Shown: piece after piece, positions 23,307 to 34,765 of the stretch
Position numbering within the stretch: the first letter of the stretch is position 1
Layout: every line of letters begins with the position of its first letter
Notes under the pieces: model-generated
What the model saw: only the letters and a program-made list of their open reading frames with translations
The model's database searches: none
Told to the model about the DNA's origin: nothing
Assembly (NCBI GenBank): GCA_045837725.1
Contig: JBEWZL010000030.1
Location: 62,001 to 126,000 of the forward strand
Direction: 5' to 3'
DNA: 64,000 bases
Source of the DNA: Vermamoeba vermiformis
Taxonomy: Eukaryota > Tubulinea > Echinamoebida
Translations under genes and position numbers: made by a program

Positions 23307-24513
23307 TTATCCTTTGTAAAGAGTAGTAGGCACGCCTTTAGCGCCATGGCCGATGATTTCGAATATGCTGCCAGCGAGTGGTTCCTTCGCGGTGTCCAAG
23401 CCTCTTTTGGCCGTTGTCACGAACAATCTATCGAGATTTTTGCCGCCAAACCAGCACGAGGTTACTTGAGACACCGGGAATGGCACTCGTGTAATTACTT
23501 TGCCTTGGTTAGGATCGACTCTAGGTTAAAAATTAGTCGTAGATCCAGCCGTACACGTGACTTACTTGATGACACACGAGCCGCCCCACATAGCCACCCA
23601 AAGCATTCCTTCCTCATCGATAGTCATGCCGTCAGGAAATCCTTCCACAGCTGTATGGCTATTAGCTTAATATGCTAATAGAGTAGAAACTACGTACATC
23701 CGACAGTATGGAATATTACTCGTTTGTTTGAGACCTTGCTTGTGGCAATATCGTAATCGTAAGCGAAAATATTTTGAGTTGGTGAGTCAATAAAGTACAT
23801 TGTTTTGTGATCGTGAGACCAGCAGATGCCGTTTGAAACTGTAGTCTAAGAAGCGAAAAACTTTAGACCAAGTGCAAAATTAATAATAATATTACCTTAT
23901 CGTCCATCTTCTTTGATGAGCGATCTTCAAACAAGCAATATAAAGAGCCTAAAGGAGCTTTTTCGGTCGTATCCATTGTACCAGCCCAAAATCTACGAGG
24001 ATTGGAATTGAAACTACGTTCATTACCTCGGAAAATTCATACCTTCCCGCTGGGTCAACCTTGCCGTCGTTGAATCTGTTTCCTTCGATTTCTTTCTCGA
24101 GTTCTTGCACGATCTCGACCTTCTCAGTGTCAAGATCTAATTTAAACCCGAAATAATTAACAAAAAATATGACATAATAATATATTTGTATTTATGCCAT
24201 TAGAAGCCACTTAAGACGCGAAATTTTTTTTGGTGGTTATTTCAAATTGCAATTTTATCTTACCAAGGAAGGCAAATGCCTTAGTGGTGACGATTGCAAC
24301 ACTACGGGGCTTGTTTAATCGAGGAACAACAGTTCCTACTGACTGGTTGGGGATCTTGATCGTTTTGTCTGTTTTTGTTTCAGGATCGAACTCGTGGACT
24401 TCGCCATCGGGGATATTAACCCATAATAGCCTTTGAGTTTCAGGATTCCATATAGAACCTTCTCCTAAAGTTGATTTGCTATCAAGAATTAATTCTGCCC
24501 GTGGTGTTGACAT
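23307..24513 (-). CDS. SMP-30/gluconolactonase (regucalcin) family protein
   Basis: ATG at 24511-24513: [22 protein letters not shown] with the metal-binding Glu in LGEG and [18 protein letters not shown]. Later exons give [28 protein letters not shown] (metal-binding Asn) and [20 protein letters not shown] (metal-binding Asp), then [17 protein letters not shown] near the C-terminus. The stop is at 23307. All blades of the six-bladed propeller appear present, so it is probably an active lactonase for aldonolactones, or a Ca-binding regucalcin-like protein. It converges with the Nudix gene (31 bp between stops). Confidence 0.88.
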
Positions 24514-24736
24514 GGTTCAGATTGAGTGAAAGAGAGATCGCTCTAAACATTCGTTTTACTTGTCGAATGGCGATAAAAATCATTGAATACTCTTTTACAT
24601 AGTACTTGAAGACAAACTAACAGATACGAGATTTGTTGTCGGCTTTCAGTTTGAGCGCGCCAAAAAATAGTCGATCTTTCAAAAGCATAAAATTAGCAAC
24701 AACGAGGTTAGGCATATTTTTTAATGTATTATATTA

Positions 24737-27543
24737 ATGGACTTACTTGCCTCGAGTCCCGATAAAGCAATCAAAAAACTGTTGGATTTCAGTTCTCCGC
24801 CCAAAGCCCGGCGCATCCAGCTTGCCCACCAGAGAAATTTTAGATTCGCCGTATAAATGGAAACCAAATGAATCCGTACCAGAGGCACTGCAGCCTGTAG
24901 TATTAATTCCACCGGTAAACGAACTTCAGAATTATTAATTCGAATAATATTTTAAAAATATGACGCTAATAAATCGAAATAATTGTAGAATATTATAATA
25001 CTATCATTTAAATAATAATTAATTTACAGCTCAAAATATCCGACTCACCGTTTGACTTGCCCGTACCCAATCCGGATGAAGAACCTTATATAGAATCATC
25101 CGATAACAGCTCTATGATGGACCACGATGAAAATTCAAGTTCATCAAATAAGAGTAAAAATCGCAAAAGAAAACGAGAGAGTAAGTTACAAACAAGGAAT
25201 TGAAATTTACGCGGATCTGCTCCCTGAAGTTAGTCCGCCTTACTAACCTCTAAATATAGTCATAGAAGAAGTCATAGATGTGGCCAGTGAAGAAGATGAC
25301 GATGACGTGTCAGGCGAGACCAAAGATGTTGCACCTTCATTATTGTCCAGAGTTAAAGGACGAAGGAGGTCAGCTGTAAGTGCCTAAAATTAGCTTGTTT
25401 TATTTGCAAAAATTAATCATGCATACCTTATTAGGTAAAACAATTTAATGTAGCTCCAGGACCTCTTTGGAAACAAGTAAAAAGAGAAAAAATTGCTGAT
25501 GAAGATTCATCACATTCAGGCAGTGAACATGATGACCAGACTGATGGTCCTTTGGAAATTATTCCACTAGACCAGGCTACATGCTTTCTTTGCAACGAAA
25601 AGTAAAATAATTATTTAATTTTTCCAAAAAAGGAAAAAATACTAATATTTTATTTTTAATTAGGGGAAACCAACGTTGCCAAGGAGGCATGCAAGAAATT
25701 GGAATTTTTAGGCTAGGAAAGAGGCCTATGCAATATTTTGCACATGAGGTAAATTATGAACTTTGAACTTTAAATTGTGCTCAAACTGTACTAAAACAGT
25801 GCTATAAGTGAACTAACACTGTACTAACTCATTTTAACTTAGAACTGCTCTTTTTATGCCAGCAAACATGCTGATGAATCTCCAGAAGCATTTTTGAAGC
25901 GAACAAATTCTTATAATATGGTGAGGCCTAAGAACTTTACTGACTATAGATTTGGCTCTGACTAACTATTCAAATCACCAGCCTTGCAAATACAAAGGGT
26001 GCAAGCTCAAAAAAGCAGCACTTGGTTGTTCCATTGGATCTTGTCCCAACATCTACCACTACAAATGTGCCAAGCTAGCCAAGGGTGAACTATGTGTCAC
26101 CAACACTGCTGTCAAGTTTTATTGTGCTGGACACATTGGCAAAGCTTTGGATGGTAAAAATAACACCCTGATTTCCTAATTTGGTAATAACACTTGGGAG
26201 CAGATAAAATAGCTGATGTCAAGTGGCCCTTGCCAAGTTCATTTCCTTATTTGTTCAGAAACAATTGGAGTGGAATTTCACAGGCAAGTATCAAAAACAC
26301 ATTGAATTTGAAATTTTCAAGCAGTTTGAAGCTAATTCTTGGTACCAGCAACACTCACTTGAGATTCAATCCAACAAATTCCTGTGGGAGAGATTTCAAC
26401 CAGAGTGGTTTCATCGAGATCTCGGAGCACGTGTGGCGGTGCGAGAGATATTTCCAGGGCATTGGGCGTGGTGTGAAGAGCTAGCAGCCAAAGGTACGTC
26501 AGATCTGGTCTTATTTGAGCAGCTGTACTAACACCTAATGATATGTAGGTAGTAGGAAAAAGCCATCAAAACAATACGAAGTGATTGCATTAGAGGACCT
26601 GGAAGAAGAAGATTTTATTGGCGAATATGTTGGCAAAGTTATTTATCAAAAGGTAATGTCGGGATTATTTATTACCAAATATGGCAAGTGTATACTAACC
26701 ACTGTCGTGCAGGATATTGATGACAGCAAGTACGTGGCGATGTTTTATTTTGGCCAGTCGTTGCCGCAATCACTGCGAGACAATCCGATGTGCATTGACG
26801 CGCAAGAGTGTGGCAATGAAATGCGCTTCATCAACTCGGTCTCGCCAATCACGCCACCAGATATCACGCAAAACGCTACCATGTCAACTGTGTGGTGCCG
26901 CGGTGAAGTACGTACTTGACACGATCACGTGACTTGCCTTATTTGGCGATAAATACTAACGGTGTTGAATGCACAGCTGCGTATCGTGATATCAGCGACA
27001 CGACCCATTGCGAAGAACGAGGCGATTGTGTTGAATTACAACGAGTACGCCAACTCATTTTTCGACGAAAAAATCTCCGAACAAGATCGCATTAAGAAAA
27101 CAAATCAAGGGTGCTACGTGTTGATTACCAAAGCTGATCAAGGCCCACCACCTAACAGTACGTAACAGCGCTCGTAATTATTCCGTTCATGAACTGATCT
27201 TTGTCGCGTCTTAGAACAAAATATGATCACCGCGAAAATGAACAAAGTCATATTTGAAGAGGGTGACATTGACGTGTCCGTTGAAAGTCACGAAAAGTCC
27301 CGCGGCAACAACACCACCAACAGTAACAATACCAACACGAAGCCGCGGGCGAAGAACCAGGCGTCCATTACAAAGTTTTTCAAGGCACCTGTTGCACGGC
27401 AAGAAAAGAACGGAGCAGTGCCACGTGCATTCAACAAACAATCGACCATTACTTCGTGGCTGAAACGAACGCCTAAAGCGAGCAGCGAGAACAAGAATAA
27501 TAAGAATAGCAAGAGTAGTAGAGGCGTAGTTATTTTAGATTAA
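24737..27543 (+). CDS. ePHD-SET histone methyltransferase, ATXR5/6-like, with C-terminal PIP boxes (5' end uncertain)
   Basis: Acidic and basic exons at 25.0-25.6 kb (KNRKRKRE, ASEEDDDDVSGE) lead into an extended PHD finger: CFLCNEKRGNQRCQGG, FAHENCSFYA, then CKLKKAALGCSIGSCPNIYH and FYCAGH. The SET domain follows (DFIGEYVGKVIYQ, MCIDAQECGNEMRFINSV, NATMSTVWCRGE, RIVISATRPIAKNEAIVLNY). Like plant ATXR5/6, it has NATM..RGE and a YNEYA end instead of the classical NHSCxPN and post-SET cysteines. The C-terminus carries QASITKFFKAP, a canonical PCNA-interacting (PIP) motif, and QSTITSWLKR, a second degenerate one. It is likely a replication-coupled H3 lysine methyltransferase. The stop is at 27541-27543. 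The first exon is not settled: ATG 24737 is out of frame with the exon ending near 24913 unless a GTTCTC donor is used. Confidence 0.82.
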
Positions 27544-27675
27544 GTTCGATAGTAACTGCGTCGTAATGTTGTTTTATTAGTGTTAAAATCACCAAACTAA
27601 TTTGTTAATATTAAACCCTCGGATCCAGATCTTAAAATTTTTTTTATTCGCTACAAAAAATTACGATCAACCTGT

Positions 27676-29500
27676 TTATTCGTCCAATATTAGCCGCACA
27701 TTTGATATGCTCCGTACCGTTGTTTCATTGCCCGTCTTAGTTCCAGAAGAGGACACTTCCTGTGACTTTTTCTGTTTGATTTTCAAGTGTTTGAACAAGG
27801 TGATTTCAGCGGCGACAGTGGTCATGGTGAAGAACTGCGTCATGCTCAACACGAACATGTTCCACCCAGCATTCAGCATGTACAACGGACTGATGGTGAG
27901 CATCGAGACAAGTACGAACAAGATCATGGACACTCCTGTCAGTATCAACATCTTCACCAGCTATTACGATAATAATGAGTGTCAGAGAGCGTGTCAAAAG
28001 TGTCAAAATGTCATTTCTTGATTTGGAAGAGGTGTCACTTACGCGTTGAGGAAAACGTTGTTTCTTTGACACGACGTTGAGTTGGCGCGAGTTTTGAACG
28101 ATTTGATGCACGAGCACGGAGCCGACAATGACGAAATACAAGCCTACAATGAGTGCAATAATCACAATCAACACGAGCAAGGCCCACACTGCTCCACGGA
28201 AGAAAATGTTCGACAAAATGTTCAGGGCGAACAACGCCTAAATTAAAGACAATCAGTCGCCCGACTAATAACTTCCAACTTACGAGTAGAATGGCCAATA
28301 TAACACCAAACAAGTATTTGTTCCAAAATCGTTCTTTTTTATCGCCCCAAATCAATCCTGACCTGCACGAGTAAAGCAATTAGTTCCACGGTCAATATGT
28401 TGTGACAGTTGTTATATTGAACGTACCAGAACAGTCCGACAAGAATGGTTGAGAACACCATCAACAGTGGTCCCAATCCGTACAGTGTGAAGTATGCTGC
28501 GTCGGGCATGGGCCAGTAGTTGAAATGCGTCAGAACGGTGATATTAGCAATGCACGTGACTATATATAAGCATTAAAATCATTTCTAGGACGAGTTTGTT
28601 GTTTCACGTACTGGCCGCAGCAAGAGTTTGAAGTGAAAGCGCCACTTGAGCGATGGAGAACTGAGGACCGTAGAACCAAATGTAGCCAATCAATCGCACC
28701 AGACCATAGATCGTTACACTCAGGCCGACAACTACCAGTAATATGTACAATACCCAGAACGAGGGCAGTGCACTAACGTACGCCAGCTCGTTGAAATCTA
28801 ACCATGTGACGCGTGTCAAAACGAGATGACAAACACTCTGAATTTACCTCCTGAGGTCATTGTTATGATTACCGAGCCATTCGTCGCGCTCATGAATCCA
28901 AGCAGCATATCCCAGTCCTAAAATAGATAAAAGTAAAAAACGGTTTTCGGATGTGTATCGATCACAATCGGACTTTTAGAAGGGTAACAGCAGGCAACGG
29001 GATTGGCTCGGTCAATGCACGTGACATGATAACTGTGTCCAAAGAGGTAATGCCCTCAAAATACGTAATTAAACCCTAAACACAAATGTTTTGCATTAGA
29101 TCTGAAAATCTTATCGTGTTGTGACTTACTATACCATTATTATCCAATACATTATGCATAATAGTATCCGCTAAGCACGATAATTTATCTAAATTCGCGA
29201 TGACGATCTTTCCGGCAATGTTATTGTGGATCTCGCAACCGTTGATTGGATCTGCCAGAATAGCCTCGCCAGTCACATTAAACTCTTTAATAACGTATTC
29301 ATATGCAGGTGTTGGCGTAAAAATATGGCCCGACACCGACTCTGGAGCGATTATTGTAATCGAACAACTGCCTAATCGAATCTGTTTTCAAAAACTTGTT
29401 ATTAATATTATTTTTACCTCCTAATTTGTTATTATATTGAATATTATACACTTACCAAGGACAGAAGTGTAATCAAAATCATAAACGCCCAATTCTTCAT
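27676..29500 (-). CDS. PA-domain seven-transmembrane receptor-like protein, copy A
   Basis: ATG at 29498-29500 begins a signal peptide (MKNWAFMILITLLSL) spliced to IRLGSCSITIIAPESVSG. The ectodomain resembles a protease-associated (PA) domain (GKIVIANLDKLSCLADTIM, then ITYFEGITSLDT). About seven hydrophobic helices follow: LPSFWVLYILLVVVGLSVTI, AQVALSLQTLAAAS, YGLGPLLMVFSTILVGLFW, FGVILAILLALFALNIL, FFRGAVWALLVLIVIIALIV, LVKMLILTGVSMILFVLVSM and a final one at MFVLSMTQFF. The cytoplasmic tail is short and Ser/Thr-rich, and the stop is at 27676. The layout suggests a surface receptor or sorting receptor; ligand unknown. It is a tandem paralogue of the next gene. Confidence 0.75.
27793..28770. 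repeat. Copy 1 of a direct repeat covering the 7TM exons of the receptor pair
   Basis: Long stretches match 29896-30878 closely, including AACAAGGTGATTTCAGCGGC, and the intron holding GAGTGTCAGAGAGCGTGTCA. Similarity falls off upstream, in the exons for the PA ectodomain. Confidence 0.85.
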
Positions 29501-29790
29501 GATTCTTTTGCGCCAAGTTACATGAATAGGTCAGGCCTTGTATACAACATGAATATCAATTATAATTGAGTCCCATTTAACACAATTAAAAAGCCGAAAA
29601 AACAATACGAATCACTTTGACACGCGTGTTCCACGCCTTTTCGGACCGAAATAAAATTAATCAAAAATCAAAATTAGAATAGTGCCACCATACGGCAGTG
29701 GGTATTATTAAACAATTCGTTATTATTATTTACATGTAATTACATTTCGCTTACATTAACATTTTTCGGCCTGGATGTGGTTACGTTTTT

Positions 29791-31583
29791 CTACCTGGTG
29801 TTGAGTGCAGAACTAGCTGTGGTGTCAGTGCCAGTGTTGGTCGAGGACACGGCCGCACTGCCGCTCGATGTCTTGGGCTTGTGTTTGACACTCTTGAACA
29901 AGGTGATTTCAGCGGCGACAGTGGTCATGGTGAAGAACTGCGTCATGCTCAACACGAACATGTTCCACCCAGCATTCAGCGTGTACAACGGACTGATGGT
30001 GAGCATTGAGACAAGCACGAACAAGATCATGGACACTCCTGTCAGAATCAACATCTTCACCAGCTAATGGGATAATAATGAGTGTCAGAGAGCGTGTCAA
30101 AAGTGTCAAAATGTCATTTCTTGATTCGGAAGAGGTGTCACTTACGCGTTGAGGATATCTTCGTTTTTTCGACACGACGTTGAGTTTGCGCGAGTTTTTG
30201 ACGATCTGATGAATGAGAATCGAACCAATGATCACGAAATACAAGCCTACAATGAGTGCTATTATCACAATCAACACGAGCAAGGCCCACACTGCTCCAC
30301 GGAAGAAAATGTTCGACAAAATGTTCAACGCAAACAAGACCTAAAATTGACCGTCAGTCATGGTTGTCAGTGACTATTCACATTCTACGTACCAATAATA
30401 CAGCCAATATAACGCCAAACAAGTATTTGTTCCAAAATCGTTCTTTTTTGTCGCTCCAAATCAATCCTGACCTGCACGAGTAAGGCGATTAGTTTCACGG
30501 TTAATATGTTGTGACAGTTGTTATATTGAACGTACCAGAACAGTCCAACAAGAATGGTTGAGAACACCATCAACAGTGGACCGAGTCCGTACAGTGTGAA
30601 GTACGCTGCATCGGGCATGGGCCAGTAGTTCAAGTGCGCAATCACCGAGGCCGCTGCAATTACAGTAACTAAACGAAGGTCAATATGACGATATATATCA
30701 TAGAATAGGTGTCACGTACTGGCCGCGGCAAGAGTTTGAAGAGACAGAGCCACTTGAGCGATCGAGAACTGAGGACCGTAGAACCGAATGTAGCCAATCA
30801 ATCGCACCAGGCCATAGATCGTTACACTCAGGCCGACGACTGCTAGTAAGATGTACAATACCCAGAACGAGGGCAATGTGCCTGTGAAGCCGTACTCGTT
30901 GAAATCTGCACGTGTCACATGTCAATGTTATTACGAAATCTTTCTTAGGATAACTATTTCGTACCTCCAGAAGTTACTGTGAGAATAATAGGCTCATTGG
31001 TGGTGTTTAAATAACTTGACAAGATATTCCAGGGCTGTAAAAGTTGAACGGTTAGTCTTGGAGGTGTCATGATTTAGTCGCTCGTACGTCATTAGGGAGC
31101 GCAACAGCACCGATTTGAATACGCTCGGTCAATGCCCTCGAGAAGGTGTATGTGTCTAACGAGTTGATACCATCGTAGTGTAATATTACAGCCTGGAAAT
31201 AAAAGTCAAGAATGGATCTCAAAAAAGCAATTCATCGGCTAAATTATAAAAAGTACTCGACTTACCAATCCATTTGCGTCCAATACAGCGTTCATTATAA
31301 TATCTGACAAACACAATGTTTCATCCATTATTGCGATAACAATTTTGCCGGTCACATTATTGCGGATTTCGCACCCATCTGGCGTATCGGCCAGAATAAC
31401 TTCGCCAGTAACGTTGAATTCTTGCAAACCAATTGCATATTGAGGTGTTGGCGCAAATATTTGTCCTGCGATATCTTCTGGCGCAACTATCGTGATGGAA
31501 CAACGTCCAAGCTGAATCTGACATAAGGCAACAATAAAATTAATAAGAGGCCACATTATAATACCAGTATTAAAACCAAGCAT
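29791..31583 (-). CDS. PA-domain seven-transmembrane receptor-like protein, copy B
   Basis: ATG at 31581-31583, signal peptide (MLGFNTGIIMWPLINFIVAL) and ectodomain GRCSITIVAPEDIAGQ.. with PA-like GKIVIAIMDETLCLSD and AVILHYDGINSLDTYTFSRA. The seven-helix region is almost the same as in copy A, for example LPSFWVLYILLAVVGLSVTI and WNMFVLSMTQFFTM. The tail (SGSAAVSSTNTGTDTTASSA) differs, and the stop is at 29791. Intron positions match copy A, and the last intron is nearly identical in sequence. The ectodomains are clearly less alike than the membrane parts, so the two copies may bind different ligands while sharing one output. Confidence 0.75.
29896..30878. repeat. Copy 2 of a direct repeat covering the 7TM exons of the receptor pair
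   Basis: Partner of 27793-28770, offset by about 2.1 kb and in the same orientation. Both exons and introns are conserved, which points to recent duplication or gene conversion. Confidence 0.85.
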
Positions 31584-32135
31584 TGTTCGGATATTTTCTT
31601 TCGAAAACTGTCATTGAAAAGAAATGCCGAAAATATTAATCCGTTTTGTTTCGCCATCCGAAATGGCAAATTGCTCTCTCGCACTTGGCACGTCAAAATT
31701 ATATGTAAACATGCGTTTTATGATATTTTTAGTCGTAAACTTGCTTACCAAAAAGAATAAAACTAGGGTTGCTCGGCTGATCCAGAATTGTGACGTCATT
31801 GTTGGATGAATATCATTAGATGCGCCTTCACTAATCTGCTATCTTGATCTTCATGGTAAAATCACTAAAAGAATGAGCTTCTACGCAACCAAAAATACTT
31901 TTTTGTGAGCGAGTAACAATTCACAGCGGATGCGGAATTAGCGCCGAATCAGTCTACGTATGTACTAATCTAACTGCAATTGTGGCATTTTTAAAGTCAT
32001 AACAATGCACCCTTCCGAATATTACCTTTTATTTCATAAAGTGTCGTTAAACTATTCACAAACTATTTACAAAAGCCGCGAAATCTGCGTAATTTAATGT
32101 ACTCGCTTATACTTCTTGATAGTCGACCGGCTTAA
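31584..32135. other. Intergenic region, about 550 bp
   Basis: It holds the upstream region of receptor copy B and the 3' flank of the next minus-strand gene. I see no convincing exon, RNA gene or repeat. Confidence 0.5.
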
Positions 32136-32597
32136 TTATTTCCAACGAATAATTGACTGAGGTCTTCGGTAAAATTCAATTTCTCGTTCAAGATCTGAAA
32201 AATGCGCATATTAGCGACATTTGAACACGTAATATTGTATAATGTTACTTACTATCTATTTCTTTCTTTTTCAATACAGCACGTCTTCCATAAACGCCTG
32301 CAATGACTGGTGCAGAAAAAGTACCGGCGACGGGGACCCAGAAGTATGTAGGAGTGGTAGCTGCGATAGTGACGTACTTTTGATATTGTCTCTTCGCTTT
32401 TTCCAACTTAGCAGTCAAGAGGTACACTTGAGAGTCTCGCGGATCGGCGACGACTTGCTGGTGAGGATCTATGGGAACAGCGACATGGTAGGGCTGGGAG
32501 ATATATACAGGTGTTGATACTGGTCAGGATAAGGTGAAGGAGTGACGTCTACCATATTAGCGGGTTGTGGCAAGAGATTGACTTGAGTGGATTCCAT
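32136..32597 (-). CDS. Small protein with proline-rich start and hydrophobic middle, unknown function
   Basis: ATG at 32595-32597 (MESTQVNLLPQPANM). A 62-bp in-phase intron (GTAGACGTC..CTGACC..CCCAG) then leads to QPYHVAVPIDPHQQVVADPR, a short charged helix (LLTAKLEKAKRQYQKY), a hydrophobic glycine-containing stretch (PTYFWVPVAGTFSAPVIAGV) and GRRAVLKKKEID. The last exon gives NLEREIEFYRRPQSIIRWK and the stop at 32136. If the first intron is not removed the frame closes after ..PTMSLFP. The hydrophobic segment followed by basic residues could be a membrane helix. No family recognised. Confidence 0.5.
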
Positions 32598-32827
32598 TTT
32601 TGGTTGGTGACAGTAAAAGGCTCTTGTATTGACTTGTGGTCTCTATATCGGTTGAATTGAATTAATGTAGCGAAGTGAGTTGGGTTTTATAGTTAGTTGT
32701 TTAAGTACCCGCTCCGCAATAGCGGAGGACGAAATTTACTTTTTTTCGTTTTAAATCATTATCTCGATTATTCACGTAATTTTGGTGCGTACTTACTGAA
32801 TATTCGCAAGAATGCAGGAGCGAGTTG

Positions 32828-33366
32828 TTACAAATGCCATATAAAAGCGTAACTGATATGAGGATGATCTGGATCGAATTGCTTTTTCATAATTTCCTCG
32901 CCTCCAAATTTGGAATAGAACCCACGAGCCTTTTCTACTGACCACACAATCATATGATCCGGCTTATAAGCGCTTACAACGGCGTTCCATATGGACTTCC
33001 ATAGTTGAGATCCGAATCCTTTGCCTTGATACCTCTTGCGCAAAAACAGATTTAGAACTTCGCACGCATTATCAAATCCTTCGATTATATGCCGCTCGAC
33101 AATGATGCCGCCTAGCAGAAGGAGAATTAATCAATACGTTCCAAAATGTGGATCGTACCTCGTGCCCAACCAACAATCTCATCCCCAATTCTTCCAACTA
33201 GTATAATGCATCGGTCACTAGAGACACGTTCTTTCCAGCTCTCAATTCTCTGTGGCATCTCCGCTTCATCTTGTTCGGGCGTGGTCGACTCCAAAGCCTC
33301 ATCCATGATCCGAAGTAATGTCGGTAATTCCTCAAAAGTTGCCCTCGTAATAGTTAAGCTGTCCAT
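32828..33366 (-). CDS. GNAT-family N-acetyltransferase
   Basis: Two exons. The first begins MDSLTITRATFEELPTLLRI and ends GDEIVGWARG. A GTACGATCC..GCTAG intron (about 33110-33155) joins GIIVERHIIEGFDNACEVLN. Motif A is clear: LFLRKRYQGKGFGSQLW, where QGKGFG is the acetyl-CoA pyrophosphate loop. It ends EKARGFYSKFGGEEIMKKQF.. and stops at 32828. The length (about 165 residues) is normal for a single-domain GNAT enzyme. The acceptor substrate cannot be told. Confidence 0.85.
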
Positions 33367-33453
33367 ATCGTTGTATTTGGATTATTAAGCAACAATATAA
33401 AGTAATTTATAGTGAAAAGCTTTTCACGTGTTGGAACGACGTAGATTTTAATC

Positions 33454-33985
33454 CTAGAAAAATGAGAACGAAATGGTGGTACACAAAATAAATATCAGCT
33501 GCTGCAGAGACTTGCCGAGGACAGATGCGTGGCTAGTACGCGAGACTGGAACGGTGCTGGGTCCATTGGAAAGCGGAGCACCCGAGAGAGGCGTGTTGAC
33601 GCTTGGTGTCAGCGGCGCGTCAGCCATTGGTTCACTCACGGGAGGAATGCACTCGATGGCAGTCTTGTTGCCTGCAGTGCACACACCATTGAGGCACATG
33701 TCCTCGAGTGTGCAGGGATCGTTGTCAGTGCACGTGACATTTGACAGACCTGTTCCAATGCAGACGCCGATTTGACACGTGTCATCTGTAGTGCATTCAT
33801 TGGCGTCATCGCAGGTGACATTGCTGAGTGGTACACAGAAGCCTGTCTCCGCCACGCACGAGCCCAAGCACCGGCTGGCGTCGCAGTTGTCGGCCACTAG
33901 ACAACGCGACACGTATAGCTTGGCGTCTAATCCTAGCGCGTAAACAGATCCGTCAACTTGCGCTGTGTTCGCGTAAAAGTCCTGG
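33454..33985 (-). CDS. Cys-rich GPI-anchored protein, 5' truncated or missing upstream exons
   Basis: The open frame runs from a possible acceptor near 33985 (DFYANTAQVDGSVYALGLDA) to a stop at 33454. It has Cys repeats of the C-D-x-N-x-CT-x-D-x-C type (TCDDANECTTDDTCQIGVC and TCTDNDPCTLEDMCLNGVC), like those in large slime-mould extracellular proteins (Dicty_CTDC). A Pro/Ser/Thr stalk follows, then a hydrophobic end (LQQLIFILCTTISFSFF) like a GPI signal. No signal peptide or start codon is found, and no good exon is visible in the 750 bp upstream. It is either the last exon of a gene with a long intron, or a truncated pseudogene. It also contains one exact TGACACGTGTCA. Confidence 0.5.
33773..33784. 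repeat. TGACACGTGTCA palindrome (coding)
   Basis: Exact copy inside the Cys-rich coding exon, encoding part of TDDTCQ on the minus strand. Confidence 0.75.
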
Positions 33986-34765
33986 ACTCCAACCGCGTTG
34001 ATAGTTCATAAATAAATTAATGTCGGGTGGTAGATAGAATGCATTATAACGAAAAGCCGTTGCCTGTCATATACCTTATATAGCTAACTGAACTAAATTC
34101 CATTCCGACGGTTGGAAAGGGAGATCCCTTGCGAACGAGTTTGAACCCTGAGTTTAGCAATCAAGCTATTGTAGTTATTGTGAAAAACGCCATTGGGTAT
34201 ACTAAACTGCTTCATATCAAATCTTTTCCAAGCCAAATACGTTTCAGATCCGTTGTGCCAATCTTTTGGTCAGACCCTATTTTTGGAATAAATTTAAAGA
34301 TGTAGTATATCATGATCGGGACGTCTTGATTTGAATAACAGCCTCAAAGCCTTTCAATATTTAATAATTAATAAATATAATATTGAATCCGGTCACAATA
34401 TGAAAATTATAGTATTTTTCTTGCTTACTCGGTTGTCTCATCCACAAACGCCAATTTTATTAATATTTGATTGTATTATTGCAAATACTATCTTTAATGG
34501 CGGCACAAAACTAGAGTTCGTTGAAAGCTTAAACCATTTCTACAGTGTGATATCTATTCGGTAAATGGCTCTATGGCCCTAAATGAATGACCACTAAGCA
34601 CATTAAAATAAACAGCAGCTTGTGCTCTTGTTTGTCGCGGGAAAATTGTTAAACAGCTCGAGAACAAGAAGAACTGAAACAAAATCAGACTTGAAGGGCC
34701 ACTTGAAGCTATTGTTTATTCAACCATCTTACAGACTGCACAAGACATCAACAGAACGAATTAAA
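33986..34765. other. Intergenic region, about 780 bp, between divergent transcription units
   Basis: AT-rich. A plus-strand open stretch at about 34100-34310 and a 77-codon frame at 34331-34564 show no domain, signal or splice support. The missing 5' part of the Cys-rich gene may lie here but I cannot place it. Confidence 0.45.

Noticed and set aside
34100-34160. Possible tRNA T-loop (GGGTTCAAACTC on the minus strand)
   Set aside because: The flanking bases do not form a five-pair T stem and no acceptor or anticodon arm fits.
34331-34564. 77-codon plus-strand open frame
   Set aside because: AT-rich random-looking sequence with no support.
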